Source: Clostridium pasteurianum DSM 525 = ATCC 6013
Lineage (GTDB): Bacteria > Bacillota > Clostridia > Clostridiales > Clostridiaceae
Assembly (NCBI RefSeq): GCF_000807255.1
Contig: NZ_CP009268.1
Location: 1,518,384-1,582,383 of the forward strand
Reading direction: 5' to 3'
DNA: 64,000 bases
Under the pieces are notes generated by a model. That model did no database searches, was not told the origin of the DNA, and saw nothing but the letters and a program-made list of their open reading frames with translations. Shown in pieces: positions 41,044 through 49,777 of this stretch. The translations under genes were made by a program, and so were the position numbers. How positions within the stretch are numbered: the first letter of the stretch is position 1; every line of letters starts with the position of its first letter.

Positions 41044-41078
41044 TAACGCTAATTACAGATGTAGTTAGCGTTTTTTTA
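41044..41078 (+). terminator. Terminator of the rrn operon
   Basis: AACGCTAATTA pairs imperfectly with TAGTTAGCGTT, followed by a run of seven T. Confidence 0.88.
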
Positions 41079-41223
41079 TATTTAATAAATTGTTTTGAAA
41101 GTTATCTAAATATAGCCTTATATAAAATATTAAAAATTTTAAAAAAGTCTTATGGGATTTTAGTGACTTATATCGTCAATATATATGAATAAGAGCAAAC
41201 AAAGCTATATGGGGGGTAAGACT

Positions 41224-41703
41224 ATGAAAAAAACGGGGACATTGACACTAGCATTAAGCCTGATATATTATGGGATTTGGTTGGCATTTACAAATATAAA
41301 TAATGATATGGCAAAGAAATTATTTATATTTTGGCCAGCAGTATTTATATTATTAGGAATGGAGGTATTGGTAAATTTTAGAGAAATAAATAGTGCAAAA
41401 AAGGTAGGCTTTAATGTAGGAATAATATTTATGATATTATTATTTTTTATAACTAGTCTAATATATCAGAAATATAATAATCCATTTGATTCAATTATAA
41501 TTGATAATAATCCATTTAAAAATATTAATATAAATACTTGGGATAAAAATACTGATGCAAATTTAATCTGTAATATAGGACAATGTAGCTTCAATGAAGA
41601 AATTATAAATAGAGGAAATTTGATAAAAACTATAGGGAATGGAAGTAATAAAATTAAAGTTAATTTAAATATGGGTTCTATAAAAGTTAATAGTCAGGAG
41701 TGA
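41224..41703 (+). CDS. LiaF/LiaI-like membrane protein
   Basis: 159 residues from the ATG at 41224, with a GGGGGG-rich RBS before it; the ATG at 41185 has none. Three or four hydrophobic segments fill residues ~5-90 (LALSLIYYGIWLAF, LFIFWPAVFILLG, NVGIIFMILLFFIT) in the pattern of the LiaI/LiaF transmembrane region. The external tail ends NKIKVNLNMGSIKVNSQE, like the start of a LiaF beta-solenoid cut short. It is the first gene of a four-gene envelope-stress-like operon with an ECF sigma factor. It may sense the envelope state; this is inferred. Confidence 0.65.
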   Translation: MKKTGTLTLALSLIYYGIWLAFTNINNDMAKKLFIFWPAVFILLGMEVLVNFREINSAKKVGFNVGIIFMILLFFITSLIYQKYNNPFDSIIIDNNPFKNININTWDKNTDANLICNIGQCSFNEEIINRGNLIKTIGNGSNKIKVNLNMGSIKVNSQE

Positions 41704-41709
41704 TAAATT

Positions 41710-42255
41710 TTGAGTGAAAATGAGGATGATGTAATTAATGGAATAAGAGCAGGAGACGAAGATTGTTTCATAAGATTAGTGGATATGTACAAGAAAAGAA
41801 TTATAGCTCTCTGCTATTCCTACACAGAAGACAGTCATGAAGCTGAAGATTTATCTCAAGAAGTATTTATAAGTTTTTATAAGAGTATAAATGATTTCAG
41901 AGGTGATTGCTCAATTTCTACTTATATATATAAAATAGCAGTGAGAAAATGTTTGGATTTTAAAAAAAAGAGAAGTATGAAAGATATGTTAAGAGGAGTA
42001 TTTAGGGATAAAGGCAAAGAGGATGAATTAGATGAAAAAATTTTTATTAGGCAATGTATAGATGAACTGCCTAAAGACATAAAAATTCCTGTGGTGTTAT
42101 TTTATTATGTAGGTCTTAATCAAAAGGAAATAGGAAATATATTAAATATAACTCAAAAAGCTGTAGAAGGAAGAATATATAGAGGAAAACAAAAACTAAA
42201 GAATAAGATTCTAAAAGGAGGGGATACAGTATGCAGCAAAAGCCAGATTATTTAG
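41710..42255 (+). CDS. ECF-type sigma factor
   Basis: 181 residues from a TTG start (RBS GGAGTGA). Region 2 is present (YKKRIIALCYSYTEDSHEAEDLSQEVFISFYKSI, residues ~28-62, including the DLSQEVF core), and region 4 (IDELPKDIKIPVVLFYYVGL, then ITQKAVEGRIYRGKQKL). There is no region 1.1 or region 3, so it is an ECF family sigma. It overlaps the next gene, a likely anti-sigma factor, by 25 nt. It should direct transcription of an envelope or stress regulon, possibly this operon itself; no target promoter was identified. Confidence 0.88.
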   Translation: MSENEDDVINGIRAGDEDCFIRLVDMYKKRIIALCYSYTEDSHEAEDLSQEVFISFYKSINDFRGDCSISTYIYKIAVRKCLDFKKKRSMKDMLRGVFRDKGKEDELDEKIFIRQCIDELPKDIKIPVVLFYYVGLNQKEIGNILNITQKAVEGRIYRGKQKLKNKILKGGDTVCSKSQII

Positions 42256-42563
42256 ATGATCTCATAAAAAAATCCGCAAGGCAATTTAATATTTCACAGA
42301 ATTATAATGATAATTTAATGAGTAAATTAAAAGATGAAGATAGAGTAAATAAACCTATAGGATATAATTTCTTTTATAAAAATCGCATAGCTGCATTAAG
42401 TTTTATTTTAAGTGGAATTATTATGGCAACAATAGCCACAACTAATATTGATAATAAAATTGTAGATTTTCAAGGAAAAGTTAAGTCACAAGCTTTAATC
42501 TTTCAATATGAATATAATTATAAATTTGATTCAGTAAAAAACATTATAGGAGAGTGGTTTTAA
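42231..42563 (+). CDS. Probable anti-sigma factor, single-pass membrane protein
   Basis: 110 residues, RBS AAAGGAGGGG inside the sigma gene. The N-terminal ~55 residues are cytoplasmic and charged (YLDDLIKKSARQFN), followed by one membrane helix (AALSFILSGIIMATIA, residues ~60-76) and a short outer domain. The position directly after an ECF sigma and the topology fit a membrane-bound anti-sigma factor. No zinc (HxxxCxxC) motif is present, so it is not a ZAS type. The stop overlaps the start of the next gene. Confidence 0.7.
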   Translation: MQQKPDYLDDLIKKSARQFNISQNYNDNLMSKLKDEDRVNKPIGYNFFYKNRIAALSFILSGIIMATIATTNIDNKIVDFQGKVKSQALIFQYEYNYKFDSVKNIIGEWF

Positions 42564-43030
42564 TGGAAAAAAGAAGTGGTTTTATTACTTTTGTAGTATC
42601 GCTTATTCCTGGAGCAGGATATATGTATTTTGGAATGTTAAAAAAGGGTTTAGAGACTATGGTATTGTTTTTTTTAATTCCCACAATACTAAGTTATGTA
42701 GGAATTAGTTTTATCATACCAGTATTTTTTATTCCCTTTTGGTTGTATACCTTCTTTAACACATATCAATTAGCACATAAATTTGATAGAGGAGAGATAT
42801 TAAAGGATGAAAGTATATTTACTAATAGCAATATTGGATTTGGATTAGGAAAAGATAATGATAATGGATTTTTTAAGATTATAGCTTGGGCATTAATAAT
42901 AGTAGGAATTTTAGCTATAATAAACAAGATATTTGTTAATTTCCAAATACTTTACGTATTAAGGTCATATATAGCACCAGTGTTATTTATTATAATAGGA
43001 TTATATCTATTATTAAGAAGAAAAAAATAA
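42563..43030 (+). CDS. Small polytopic membrane protein
   Basis: 155 residues from the ATG at 42563, which overlaps the upstream stop (TAATG); the frame is open from 42554. Hydrophobic segments lie at ~8-25, 30-58, 100-120 and 130-150, and it ends in basic RRKK. The motif SLIPGAGYMYFGMLKKGLE is that of the TM2-like family of small membrane proteins. Last gene of the sigma operon. Function unknown. Confidence 0.7.
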   Translation: MEKRSGFITFVVSLIPGAGYMYFGMLKKGLETMVLFFLIPTILSYVGISFIIPVFFIPFWLYTFFNTYQLAHKFDRGEILKDESIFTNSNIGFGLGKDNDNGFFKIIAWALIIVGILAIINKIFVNFQILYVLRSYIAPVLFIIIGLYLLLRRKK

Positions 43031-43037
43031 TATTGTA

Positions 43038-43123
43038 ATAGTGGGAAAAGACGAAGGTCAAGACAAAGTATAAAGTTCAAAGAACAAATATCAAATGAGG
43101 AAAAGCTTCGTCCTTTTCTCCTA
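43038..43123. repeat. Palindromic repeat, family A, copy 2
   Basis: About 86 bp. Ends are inverted: GTGGGAAAAGACGAAG and CTTCGTCCTTTTCTCC. Between them is CAAAGTATAAAGTTCAAAG followed by AACAAATATCAAAT. Almost identical to copy 3 near 55.7 kb. It lies between two convergent genes and may serve as their terminator. Confidence 0.85.
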
Positions 43124-43145
43124 TTATTAGCTAAATAACTATAAA

Positions 43146-44048
43146 TTATTCTAATTTTCTTATATTATTCCCATCACTTGTAATTACTATATCTCCATTT
43201 AGGTCTGTTCTATATATTTTACAATTAATACTTTTGAGTCTATCTAAGATGGTTTTATTGGGGTGACCATAATCGTTATTTTTTCCACAGCTTATAACTG
43301 CTATTTTAGGAGAAGCTTCTTTTAGAAAATCCTCACTAGAAGAAGTTTTACTACCATGATGAGCTATTTTTAGTACATCACAGGAGATATCAAAACCAGC
43401 ATTTAGAATCTTTTTTTCATCATCTTCTTCTGTATCTCCAGTAAATATGAATTTTGAATTTTTATAGGTTATTTTTGATACTATGGAATAATTATTTAAA
43501 TTTTCATAGTAAGTTTTTGAAGGAGATAATATTTGAAAGTTTATATTTTCACCTAAATTTATATAAGATCCTGGCTCCAAAACAGTGATTTTCATATTTT
43601 TACTTTTTAACGTAGTTATAAGATCTTTAAATATGGAATCTGTAGGAGGATTATATATTTTTGGACCTATAAATTTACCTATTTTAAAATTCTCAATTAC
43701 GGCTTCCATACCTCCAATATGATCTTCATGAGGATGAGTTCCTATGAGGTAATCTATTTTAGTTATTCCCTGTGTCTTTAAATAAGATACTACTTTATCT
43801 TCAGAAAATTTTGGACCAGCATCAATAAGAATATTTTTGTCATTGATTTGAATTAATTCACTATCTCCTTGCCCTACGTTAATATAGTGGACGGTCAATA
43901 TATTAGGATTAGAATTTATTTTTACTATGGAAGGAGAGACGGATAGTTTACTTGTAATGGAGTCTAGTGGGAAATTACAGCTGCTAAGTAAAATTATATA
44001 AATAAATAAAATAATTATAGATATAATTTTTTTTACTTTTAAGTTCAT
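43146..44048 (-). CDS. Secreted metallo-beta-lactamase-fold lipoprotein (ComEC-like domain)
   Basis: 300 residues. The N-terminus is a lipoprotein signal (KKIISIIILFIYI, then LLSSC), so the enzyme is tethered outside the membrane. The MBL domain has THPHEDHIGG (metal ligands), FTGDTEEDD, and a late AHHGSKTSSS histidine. HYINVGQGDSELIQ and ISCGKNNDYGHPN are typical of the hydrolase domain found at the C-terminus of ComEC and in stand-alone relatives. It probably acts on extracellular nucleic acid or another phosphodiester; substrate unproven. RBS is AGGAGA. Confidence 0.85.
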   Translation of the reverse strand: MNLKVKKIISIIILFIYIILLSSCNFPLDSITSKLSVSPSIVKINSNPNILTVHYINVGQGDSELIQINDKNILIDAGPKFSEDKVVSYLKTQGITKIDYLIGTHPHEDHIGGMEAVIENFKIGKFIGPKIYNPPTDSIFKDLITTLKSKNMKITVLEPGSYINLGENINFQILSPSKTYYENLNNYSIVSKITYKNSKFIFTGDTEEDDEKKILNAGFDISCDVLKIAHHGSKTSSSEDFLKEASPKIAVISCGKNNDYGHPNKTILDRLKSINCKIYRTDLNGDIVITSDGNNIRKLE

Positions 44049-44424
44049 TAGTTAGTTCTCCTAAATGACATTTATATATTATTTAATAAAAATTTTAAAT
44101 TAGAATAAAAAGTTATTATTAAGTATTAACAATATGGTAAATAATAATCAATAATACAGCAGTATTTTTGCATTATATTTCAATAATTTTAATTAAATAT
44201 TTAATAATATAAAATAATTGTAAAGATTGTTTTACAAATATAGTATAAATTGAAGTTTAAGTGTAAGTTAAGAAAGTTAAATTATAGTTTACTTGAAAAA
44301 TATACGACAAATTAGTATAATTAAACTACACAGTACAAATTTTTATCTGATAAATTTATAAGATAATGCTCTTATGTTTTTTAGATATAGTGCATATACA
44401 ATAAGAGAAGAGGTAAAGATCATT
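44049..44424. other. Divergent AT-rich spacer
   Basis: About 370 bp between the divergent lipoprotein and plsC genes. It should hold both promoters. No hairpin, repeat or gene was recognised. Confidence 0.5.
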
Positions 44425-45153
44425 ATGTTTTTTTTCAAATACATCTATATTTTAGTACTAATGTTTTTAACCATATTTTTAAGGTTATATTTTTTTGTCC
44501 TAAAGAGGATAAAGTCTCGTGAGAAATATGATACAGCCTTATATAAAGTAGTAAATGGTTGGGCTGCTCATATATTAAAAGTTATAGGTATAAGTGTCAG
44601 TGTAAAGGGAATGGAAAATTTACCAGAGGGTAATTGTTTAGTGGTATCAAATCATCAAAGTAATGCAGATTTTCTAATACTCATGGCAAAGTTAGATAAG
44701 CAGATGGGATTTATGGCGAAAAAGGAGATACTTAAGCTTCATATAGTAGGTACTTGGATGAAAGCCATGCATTGTGTGTTTATAGACAGGGAGGACATAA
44801 GAGAATCTTTAAGAGCCATTAATCATGGAATAGATAATTTAGAAAATGGCTATAGCATGGTGATTTTTCCAGAAGGAACTAGAAGTAAAAGTCACAATTT
44901 AGGTGAATTTAAAAAGGGAAGTATGAAAATGGCTACTAAATCTACAGTACCTATAGTACCAGTAGTTTTAGATAATACATTTAAGGTTTTTGAAGAGAGT
45001 AAGGGACAGTTAAAATCTGCAAAAGTAAGTATGTCTATATTAAAACCTATAAATGTGAAAGAATTGACTAAAGAAGAGAAAGTTAATTTAGCGGAAATAG
45101 TAAGAGAAAAAATACAAGCAGAATTAAATATTTTAGAAGAAAAATATGATTAA
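44425..45153 (+). CDS. plsC: 1-acyl-sn-glycerol-3-phosphate acyltransferase
   Basis: 242 residues from the ATG at 44425 (AGAGG upstream); the ATG at 44374 has no RBS. An N-terminal hydrophobic anchor (YIYILVLMFLTIFLRLYFFV) is followed by the acyltransferase motifs: NHQSNADF (NHx4D, catalytic), FIDRED, FPEGTRSKS (substrate glycerol phosphate) and VPIVPVVL. It makes phosphatidic acid for membrane lipids. Single gene with its own terminator. Confidence 0.92.
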   Translation: MFFFKYIYILVLMFLTIFLRLYFFVLKRIKSREKYDTALYKVVNGWAAHILKVIGISVSVKGMENLPEGNCLVVSNHQSNADFLILMAKLDKQMGFMAKKEILKLHIVGTWMKAMHCVFIDREDIRESLRAINHGIDNLENGYSMVIFPEGTRSKSHNLGEFKKGSMKMATKSTVPIVPVVLDNTFKVFEESKGQLKSAKVSMSILKPINVKELTKEEKVNLAEIVREKIQAELNILEEKYD

Positions 45154-45228
45154 ATTATACATTAATCTATGAATTAAATTTTGCAGCAAAGATTTTTTTA
45201 TAATTATAAATATAAAATAGTAATAAAA

Positions 45229-45275
45229 AAACATCACTATATTTAGCACATTGTTAAATATAGTGATGTTTTTAT
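45229..45275 (+). terminator. Terminator after plsC
   Basis: A perfect 17-bp stem (AAACATCACTATATTTA and complement) with a 9-nt loop, then a T-rich tail. Confidence 0.85.
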
Positions 45276-45713
45276 AAAATTCATTAATTTTTATGAAATT
45301 CATAATTGCAACAAATGAATTTTAAGTTTCATTATTCAAAGCTAATTTGCTAAAATCGAAGGAAAAAAATCTTATGTATAAGTATTCAGTATTTAACTAT
45401 TAGGATAAAATTTAAGGAACAATATTCTTAAGAATTAATATTATAGATATAACATATGAAATATTTAAGGTCCATATCTGCAAATAATGAAATATTTAGG
45501 GTTACAATTATAAAAAAACTGTGGTAAAATATTTTAGTAAATATTAAAAAAGATTATATTTTTATAATATTTATTCATAAAGCTTCACAAAATTCAGTAA
45601 AAGTAGTAAAATAATTATTAAAATATAATTTGTATAGACAAATTACTGTTATTACTTAAGTGAATTGAGGAGTGTCTTTACTTGCAATTTTACAATAAAT
45701 GAGGAGTGATAGT
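45276..45713 (+). promoter_or_regulatory. Upstream region of the Re-citrate synthase gene
   Basis: About 440 bp AT-rich. The only marked element is the dyad AATTTGTATAGACAAATT at 45627-45644, about 70 bp before the start codon, a possible operator for a citrate or carbon-status regulator. No T-box or other leader structure was recognised. Confidence 0.4.
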
Positions 45714-47111
45714 GTGAAAGGTTTTGAATCTAATTTTAATAAAAATGATAACAGTATTGATTTCCATATAAAAGAAGTGGAAGAACCTAATTTATATAGA
45801 GATTTATTTCCATATTCAGAAATACCAAAGGTAAAATTTGATGGAAAAGCAGTTGAAATGGATTTGCCAGAGGATATTTGGATTACGGATACAACTTTTA
45901 GAGATGGTCAACAGTCTATGACTCCATTTAAAGTAGAACAAATAGTAAGACTTTTTAACTACTTACATGAACTTGATAATAACTCGGGAATAATAAGACA
46001 AACAGAATTTTTTACTTATACTAATAGAGATATAAAAGCTCTTGAAGAATGTATGGCTTTAGGATATAAGTTTCCGGAAATCACCACTTGGATTAGAGCT
46101 AATAAGGATGAACTTGCAAGGGTAAAAGAATTAGGCGTAAAGGAAACTGGTATGCTTATGTCCTGTTCTGATTATCATATTTTTAAAAAGCTTAAATTAA
46201 ATAGACAAGGAGCTTTTAATAAATATGTTTCTGTAGTGGAAAAAGCATTAGAATATGGAATTGTTCCAAGAATACATTTAGAGGATATAACAAGAGCGGA
46301 TTTCTTTGGATTTGTGGTTCCATTTGTAAATAAGCTTATGGATTTATCAAGACAATCTGGAATACAGGTAAAAATAAGAGCTTGTGATACTCTTGGAATG
46401 GGAATATCCTATGCATGTACAGCGGTTCCTAGAAGTATACAGAAGATAATAAGCGGACTTAAGAAATATTGTAATGTCCCATCTTCAGCTTTAGAATGGC
46501 ATGGACATAATGACTTTTATAATGTAGTATCTGGTTCTTCTACAGCTTGGCTTTATGGTTGTTCCAGTGTAAATACTACGTTACTTGGAATTGGCGAGAG
46601 AACAGGAAATTGCCCACTAGAAGCCATGGTTATGGAATATGGTCAGATTAAAGGTAATACTAAAAATATGAATCTTCATGTAATTACAGAAGTAGCAAAT
46701 TATTTTTGCTCAACTATGGGTTATGATATACCTGTAAGAACACCTTTTGTTGGAAGTGATTTTAATGTTACAAGAGCAGGTATCCATGCGGATGGAATAC
46801 TAAAAGATGAAGAAATATATAATATATTTGATACTAATAAAATACTTGATAGACCAGTAGTAGTAGCAGTTAATGAATATTCTGGTCTTGCAGGAATTAC
46901 AGCTTGGATAAATACTTATTTCAAATTAAGCGGTAGCGATAAAATAAGTAAAAGAGATGAAAGAGTAGCAGAGCTTAAGGAATGGGTAGATTCTCAATAT
47001 GAAAATGGAAGAAGTACTGCTATAAGTAATAAGGAACTTGAACTAGTAGTAAAGCGAACTTTTCCAGAACTTATGTATGTAGAAGGCAGCTGTGTAGGAT
47101 ATAATAAATAG
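45714..47111 (+). CDS. Re-citrate synthase (homocitrate/isopropylmalate synthase family)
   Basis: 465 residues from the GTG at 45714 (AGGAGTGAT upstream); an ATG five codons earlier overlaps that RBS. A DRE-TIM barrel: ITDTTFRDGQQSMTPF, metal site EWHGHNDFYNVV, GIGERTGNCPLEAMV, and AGIHADGILKDEE in the C-terminal part. It strongly resembles the Re-face citrate synthase described from C. kluyveri and its C. acetobutylicum counterpart: length, the FRDGQQ motif, and pairing with isocitrate dehydrogenase. It condenses acetyl-CoA and oxaloacetate for glutamate synthesis in organisms without ordinary citrate synthase. A second homocitrate synthase is less likely because nifV is present and this neighbourhood is glutamate/arginine related. 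Confidence 0.82.
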   Translation: MKGFESNFNKNDNSIDFHIKEVEEPNLYRDLFPYSEIPKVKFDGKAVEMDLPEDIWITDTTFRDGQQSMTPFKVEQIVRLFNYLHELDNNSGIIRQTEFFTYTNRDIKALEECMALGYKFPEITTWIRANKDELARVKELGVKETGMLMSCSDYHIFKKLKLNRQGAFNKYVSVVEKALEYGIVPRIHLEDITRADFFGFVVPFVNKLMDLSRQSGIQVKIRACDTLGMGISYACTAVPRSIQKIISGLKKYCNVPSSALEWHGHNDFYNVVSGSSTAWLYGCSSVNTTLLGIGERTGNCPLEAMVMEYGQIKGNTKNMNLHVITEVANYFCSTMGYDIPVRTPFVGSDFNVTRAGIHADGILKDEEIYNIFDTNKILDRPVVVAVNEYSGLAGITAWINTYFKLSGSDKISKRDERVAELKEWVDSQYENGRSTAISNKELELVVKRTFPELMYVEGSCVGYNK

Positions 47112-47186
47112 GAAATATAAATTAATCATAGATATTGAATATATACTTAATAATAAAGAATAGATTATAGAAATGAGGCTGTGCAA

Positions 47187-48191
47187 ATGAGTAAAGAATA
47201 TCAAATAACACTTATACCTGGAGATGGAATAGGGCCAGAGGTTACTGATGCGGCAAGACGTGTTATCGAAGCTTCTGGGGTAAAAATAAATTGGGATATA
47301 GTTGAAGCTGGAGAAAAAGTTATGGAAGAATATAATACACCTCTTCCAGACTATGTACTTGAAAGCATCAGTAAAAATAAAATTGCTCTTAAAGGACCAA
47401 TAACTACGCCTGTAGGCAAGGGTTTTAGAAGTGTTAATGTAGCCTTAAGACAAAAGTTTAATCTATATGCTAACGTTAGACCAGTTAAGACTTATCCTGG
47501 TATAAAATCCAGATATACAGATGTGGATTTTGTGATTATTCGTGAAAACACAGAAGATTTATATGCTGGTATTGAGCATAAAATAGGTGATTATGCAGCA
47601 GAAAGTATAAAATTAATTACAAGACCAGCTAGTGAAAGAATAGCTAAATTTGCTTTTGAACTGGCTAAAAATGAAGGAAGAAAAAAGGTTACAGCAGTTC
47701 ATAAGGCTAATATAATGAAATTTTCAGATGGATTGTTTTTAGAATCTGCAAGAAAGGTATCAGAAAGTTATAAGGATGTAGAATTTGAGGATGTAATTGT
47801 AGATGCCATGAGTATGAAGCTGGTACAGAATCCTGAGAGATACGACGTTTTAGTTCTTCCAAATCTTTATGGAGATATAATTTCTGATATGGGTGCAGGG
47901 CTTGTAGGGGGTCTTGGAGTAGTACCAGGAGCAAATATTGGTGAAGATATAGCTGTATTTGAGTCAGTACACGGTTCAGCACCAGATATAGCAGGAAAAG
48001 GACTTGCCAATCCTTTAGCTACTATACTATCAGGGGTTATGATGTTAAAACATATTGGAGAAATGGATGCAGCTAGTAGAATAGATGCAGCGGTAGAAAA
48101 AGTACTTCAGGAAGGAAACAAATTAACTTCTGATTTAGGTGGAAGCGTCAGCACTAGTGATTTTGCAGATGAAATAATCAAGAATTTATAG
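47187..48191 (+). CDS. icd: NAD-type isocitrate dehydrogenase
   Basis: 334 residues from the ATG at 47187 (GAGG nine nt upstream). Member of the isocitrate/isopropylmalate dehydrogenase family: [10 protein letters not shown], the substrate loop [19 protein letters not shown] (short NAD-IDH type), [16 protein letters not shown], and the metal site [13 protein letters not shown]. The neighbouring Re-citrate synthase supports isocitrate as substrate, giving 2-oxoglutarate. The aconitase gene that lies between the two in C. acetobutylicum is missing here and must be elsewhere. Isopropylmalate dehydrogenase is the alternative, but the loop does not fit LeuB. Confidence 0.87.
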   Translation: MSKEYQITLIPGDGIGPEVTDAARRVIEASGVKINWDIVEAGEKVMEEYNTPLPDYVLESISKNKIALKGPITTPVGKGFRSVNVALRQKFNLYANVRPVKTYPGIKSRYTDVDFVIIRENTEDLYAGIEHKIGDYAAESIKLITRPASERIAKFAFELAKNEGRKKVTAVHKANIMKFSDGLFLESARKVSESYKDVEFEDVIVDAMSMKLVQNPERYDVLVLPNLYGDIISDMGAGLVGGLGVVPGANIGEDIAVFESVHGSAPDIAGKGLANPLATILSGVMMLKHIGEMDAASRIDAAVEKVLQEGNKLTSDLGGSVSTSDFADEIIKNL

Positions 48192-48201
48192 GATTCCTAA
48201 A

Positions 48202-48232
48202 AAAGAGTAGTGAATGGGCACTACTCTTTTGT
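48202..48232 (+). terminator. Terminator after icd
   Basis: AAAGAGTAGTG pairs perfectly with CACTACTCTTT (6-nt loop), followed by a short T-run. Confidence 0.85.
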
Positions 48233-48350
48233 ATTATTTAAATACTCTTTTGAAGGTTCTATTATTCATTAATCTTGTATATATGCATAAGTTCATTATA
48301 GCTAAAGTTAATATTATCAATGCTTTTAAGGGTACAGATTAAAAAATAAG

Positions 48351-48403
48351 AGTATAATTATAAAAAACATTGCATATTTATAGAAAAATATTGCATAATT
48401 ATA
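48351..48403 (+). promoter_or_regulatory. Candidate ArgR operator array upstream of argG
   Basis: Three phased repeats of ATAATTATA/ATATTTATA: AGTATAATTATA ending at 48362, ATTGCATATTTATA at 48369-48382 and ATTGCATAATTATA at 48390-48403. The spacing of 20-21 bp is two helical turns, as in ARG-box arrays bound by ArgR hexamers. The match to a clostridial ARG box is from memory. The rest of the 378-bp gap shows nothing else. Confidence 0.4.
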
Positions 48404-48569
48404 AAAAAGGATATATAATATCACTTGTAAAGTGTGAAGAGATTAACTGAATTATATATTGTGATTATAAAAATACATTGTATTTTAAGAAAATCTATTA
48501 ATCATAATATATAATGTAAAAATGAGAAAAATTATATATTTTTATATAATGCGAAAGGATGATTTCATT

Positions 48570-49775
48570 ATGAAAGATAAAGTTGTTTTAGCCTATTCAG
48601 GAGGATTGGATACTTCTATAATAATTCCATGGCTTAAGGAAAATTACGATTTAGATGTAATTGCAGTATGTGTAGATGTAGGGCAAAATGAAGACATGGA
48701 GGCTGTAAGAGTAAAAGCTGTAGCTTCTGGTGCTTTTAAAATATATGTAGAAAATGTTCAGGAAGAATTCGTAACAGATTATCTGTTTAAAGCAGTAAAA
48801 TCTGGAGCAGTATATGAAGGAAAATATCTTTTAGGAACATCTTTTGCAAGACCATTAATAGCAAAAAAACTTGTAGAAATAGCACATAAAGAAGGCGCTA
48901 AGTATATATGTCATGGCTGTACAGGAAAGGGAAATGATCAGGTAAGATTTGAAACAAGTATTGCTGCTTTAGATCCTTACATTAAAATTATAGCTCCTTG
49001 GAGAATGTGGGATATAAAATCAAGAGAAGATGCTATAGATTATGCAGCAAAAATGGGAGTAGAGGTTCCTGTTACAAAGGAAAAAATCTATTCAATGGAT
49101 AGAAACATATGGCATGCAAGCCATGAAGGCGGAGATTTAGAAGACCCAAGAAATGAACACAAAAGAGATATGTATGTAATGACAACACCACCAGAAAAAG
49201 CTAAAGATGAATCCACTTATGTAAGTATTTATTTTGAACAGGGAATACCTAAAAAAATTGATGGAAAAGAACTTCCACCAGTTGAAATGATGGAGCTTTT
49301 AAATAAATTAGGGGGAGAAAATGGTATAGGTGTTGTAGACTTAATAGAAAACAGACTTGTGGGAATGAAATCAAGAGGAGTATATGAAACTCCAGGTGGA
49401 ACTATACTATATGCAGCTCACAATGAACTTGAATATTTAACAGTACAGAAAAACACTTATCATTATAAGCAACTTATAGCACAAAAATATGCAGAACTTG
49501 TTTATGATGGACTTTGGTTTACAGATTTAAAAGATGCTCTTGATGCATTTATCGATAAAACTCAGGAACATGTAACTGGAACTGTTAAACTTAAGTTATA
49601 TAAGGGAAATATTATGGTAGCTGGAACAGATACACCTTACGCTCTTTATGATGAAGGTATATCTTCCTTTGGAGCTAGTGAATTATATGATCATAAAGAT
49701 GCAGAAGGTTTCATAAAATTATTCAGCTTACCTTGCAAGATAAAGGCTATGAAGGAATTAAAGGAAGGTAAATAA
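48570..49775 (+). CDS. argG: Argininosuccinate synthase
   Basis: 401 residues from the ATG at 48570 (AAAGGATGA upstream); upstream in-frame ATGs lack an RBS. N-type ATP pyrophosphatase loop AYSGGLDTS at residues 9-17. [15 protein letters not shown], the citrulline/aspartate site GTSFARP, and SREDAIDYA are all conserved. It joins citrulline and aspartate, the penultimate step of arginine synthesis. Two nt separate it from argH. Confidence 0.96.
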   Translation: MKDKVVLAYSGGLDTSIIIPWLKENYDLDVIAVCVDVGQNEDMEAVRVKAVASGAFKIYVENVQEEFVTDYLFKAVKSGAVYEGKYLLGTSFARPLIAKKLVEIAHKEGAKYICHGCTGKGNDQVRFETSIAALDPYIKIIAPWRMWDIKSREDAIDYAAKMGVEVPVTKEKIYSMDRNIWHASHEGGDLEDPRNEHKRDMYVMTTPPEKAKDESTYVSIYFEQGIPKKIDGKELPPVEMMELLNKLGGENGIGVVDLIENRLVGMKSRGVYETPGGTILYAAHNELEYLTVQKNTYHYKQLIAQKYAELVYDGLWFTDLKDALDAFIDKTQEHVTGTVKLKLYKGNIMVAGTDTPYALYDEGISSFGASELYDHKDAEGFIKLFSLPCKIKAMKELKEGK

Positions 49776-49777
49776 TT

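Noticed and set aside
40995-41192. Plus-strand frame overlapping tRNA-Asn and its terminator
   Set aside because: It runs through the tRNA and rrn terminator and has no RBS.
45714-47111. Second homocitrate synthase for nitrogenase
   Set aside because: The sequence and its isocitrate dehydrogenase neighbour fit Re-citrate synthase better, and nifV alpha/omega already supply homocitrate.
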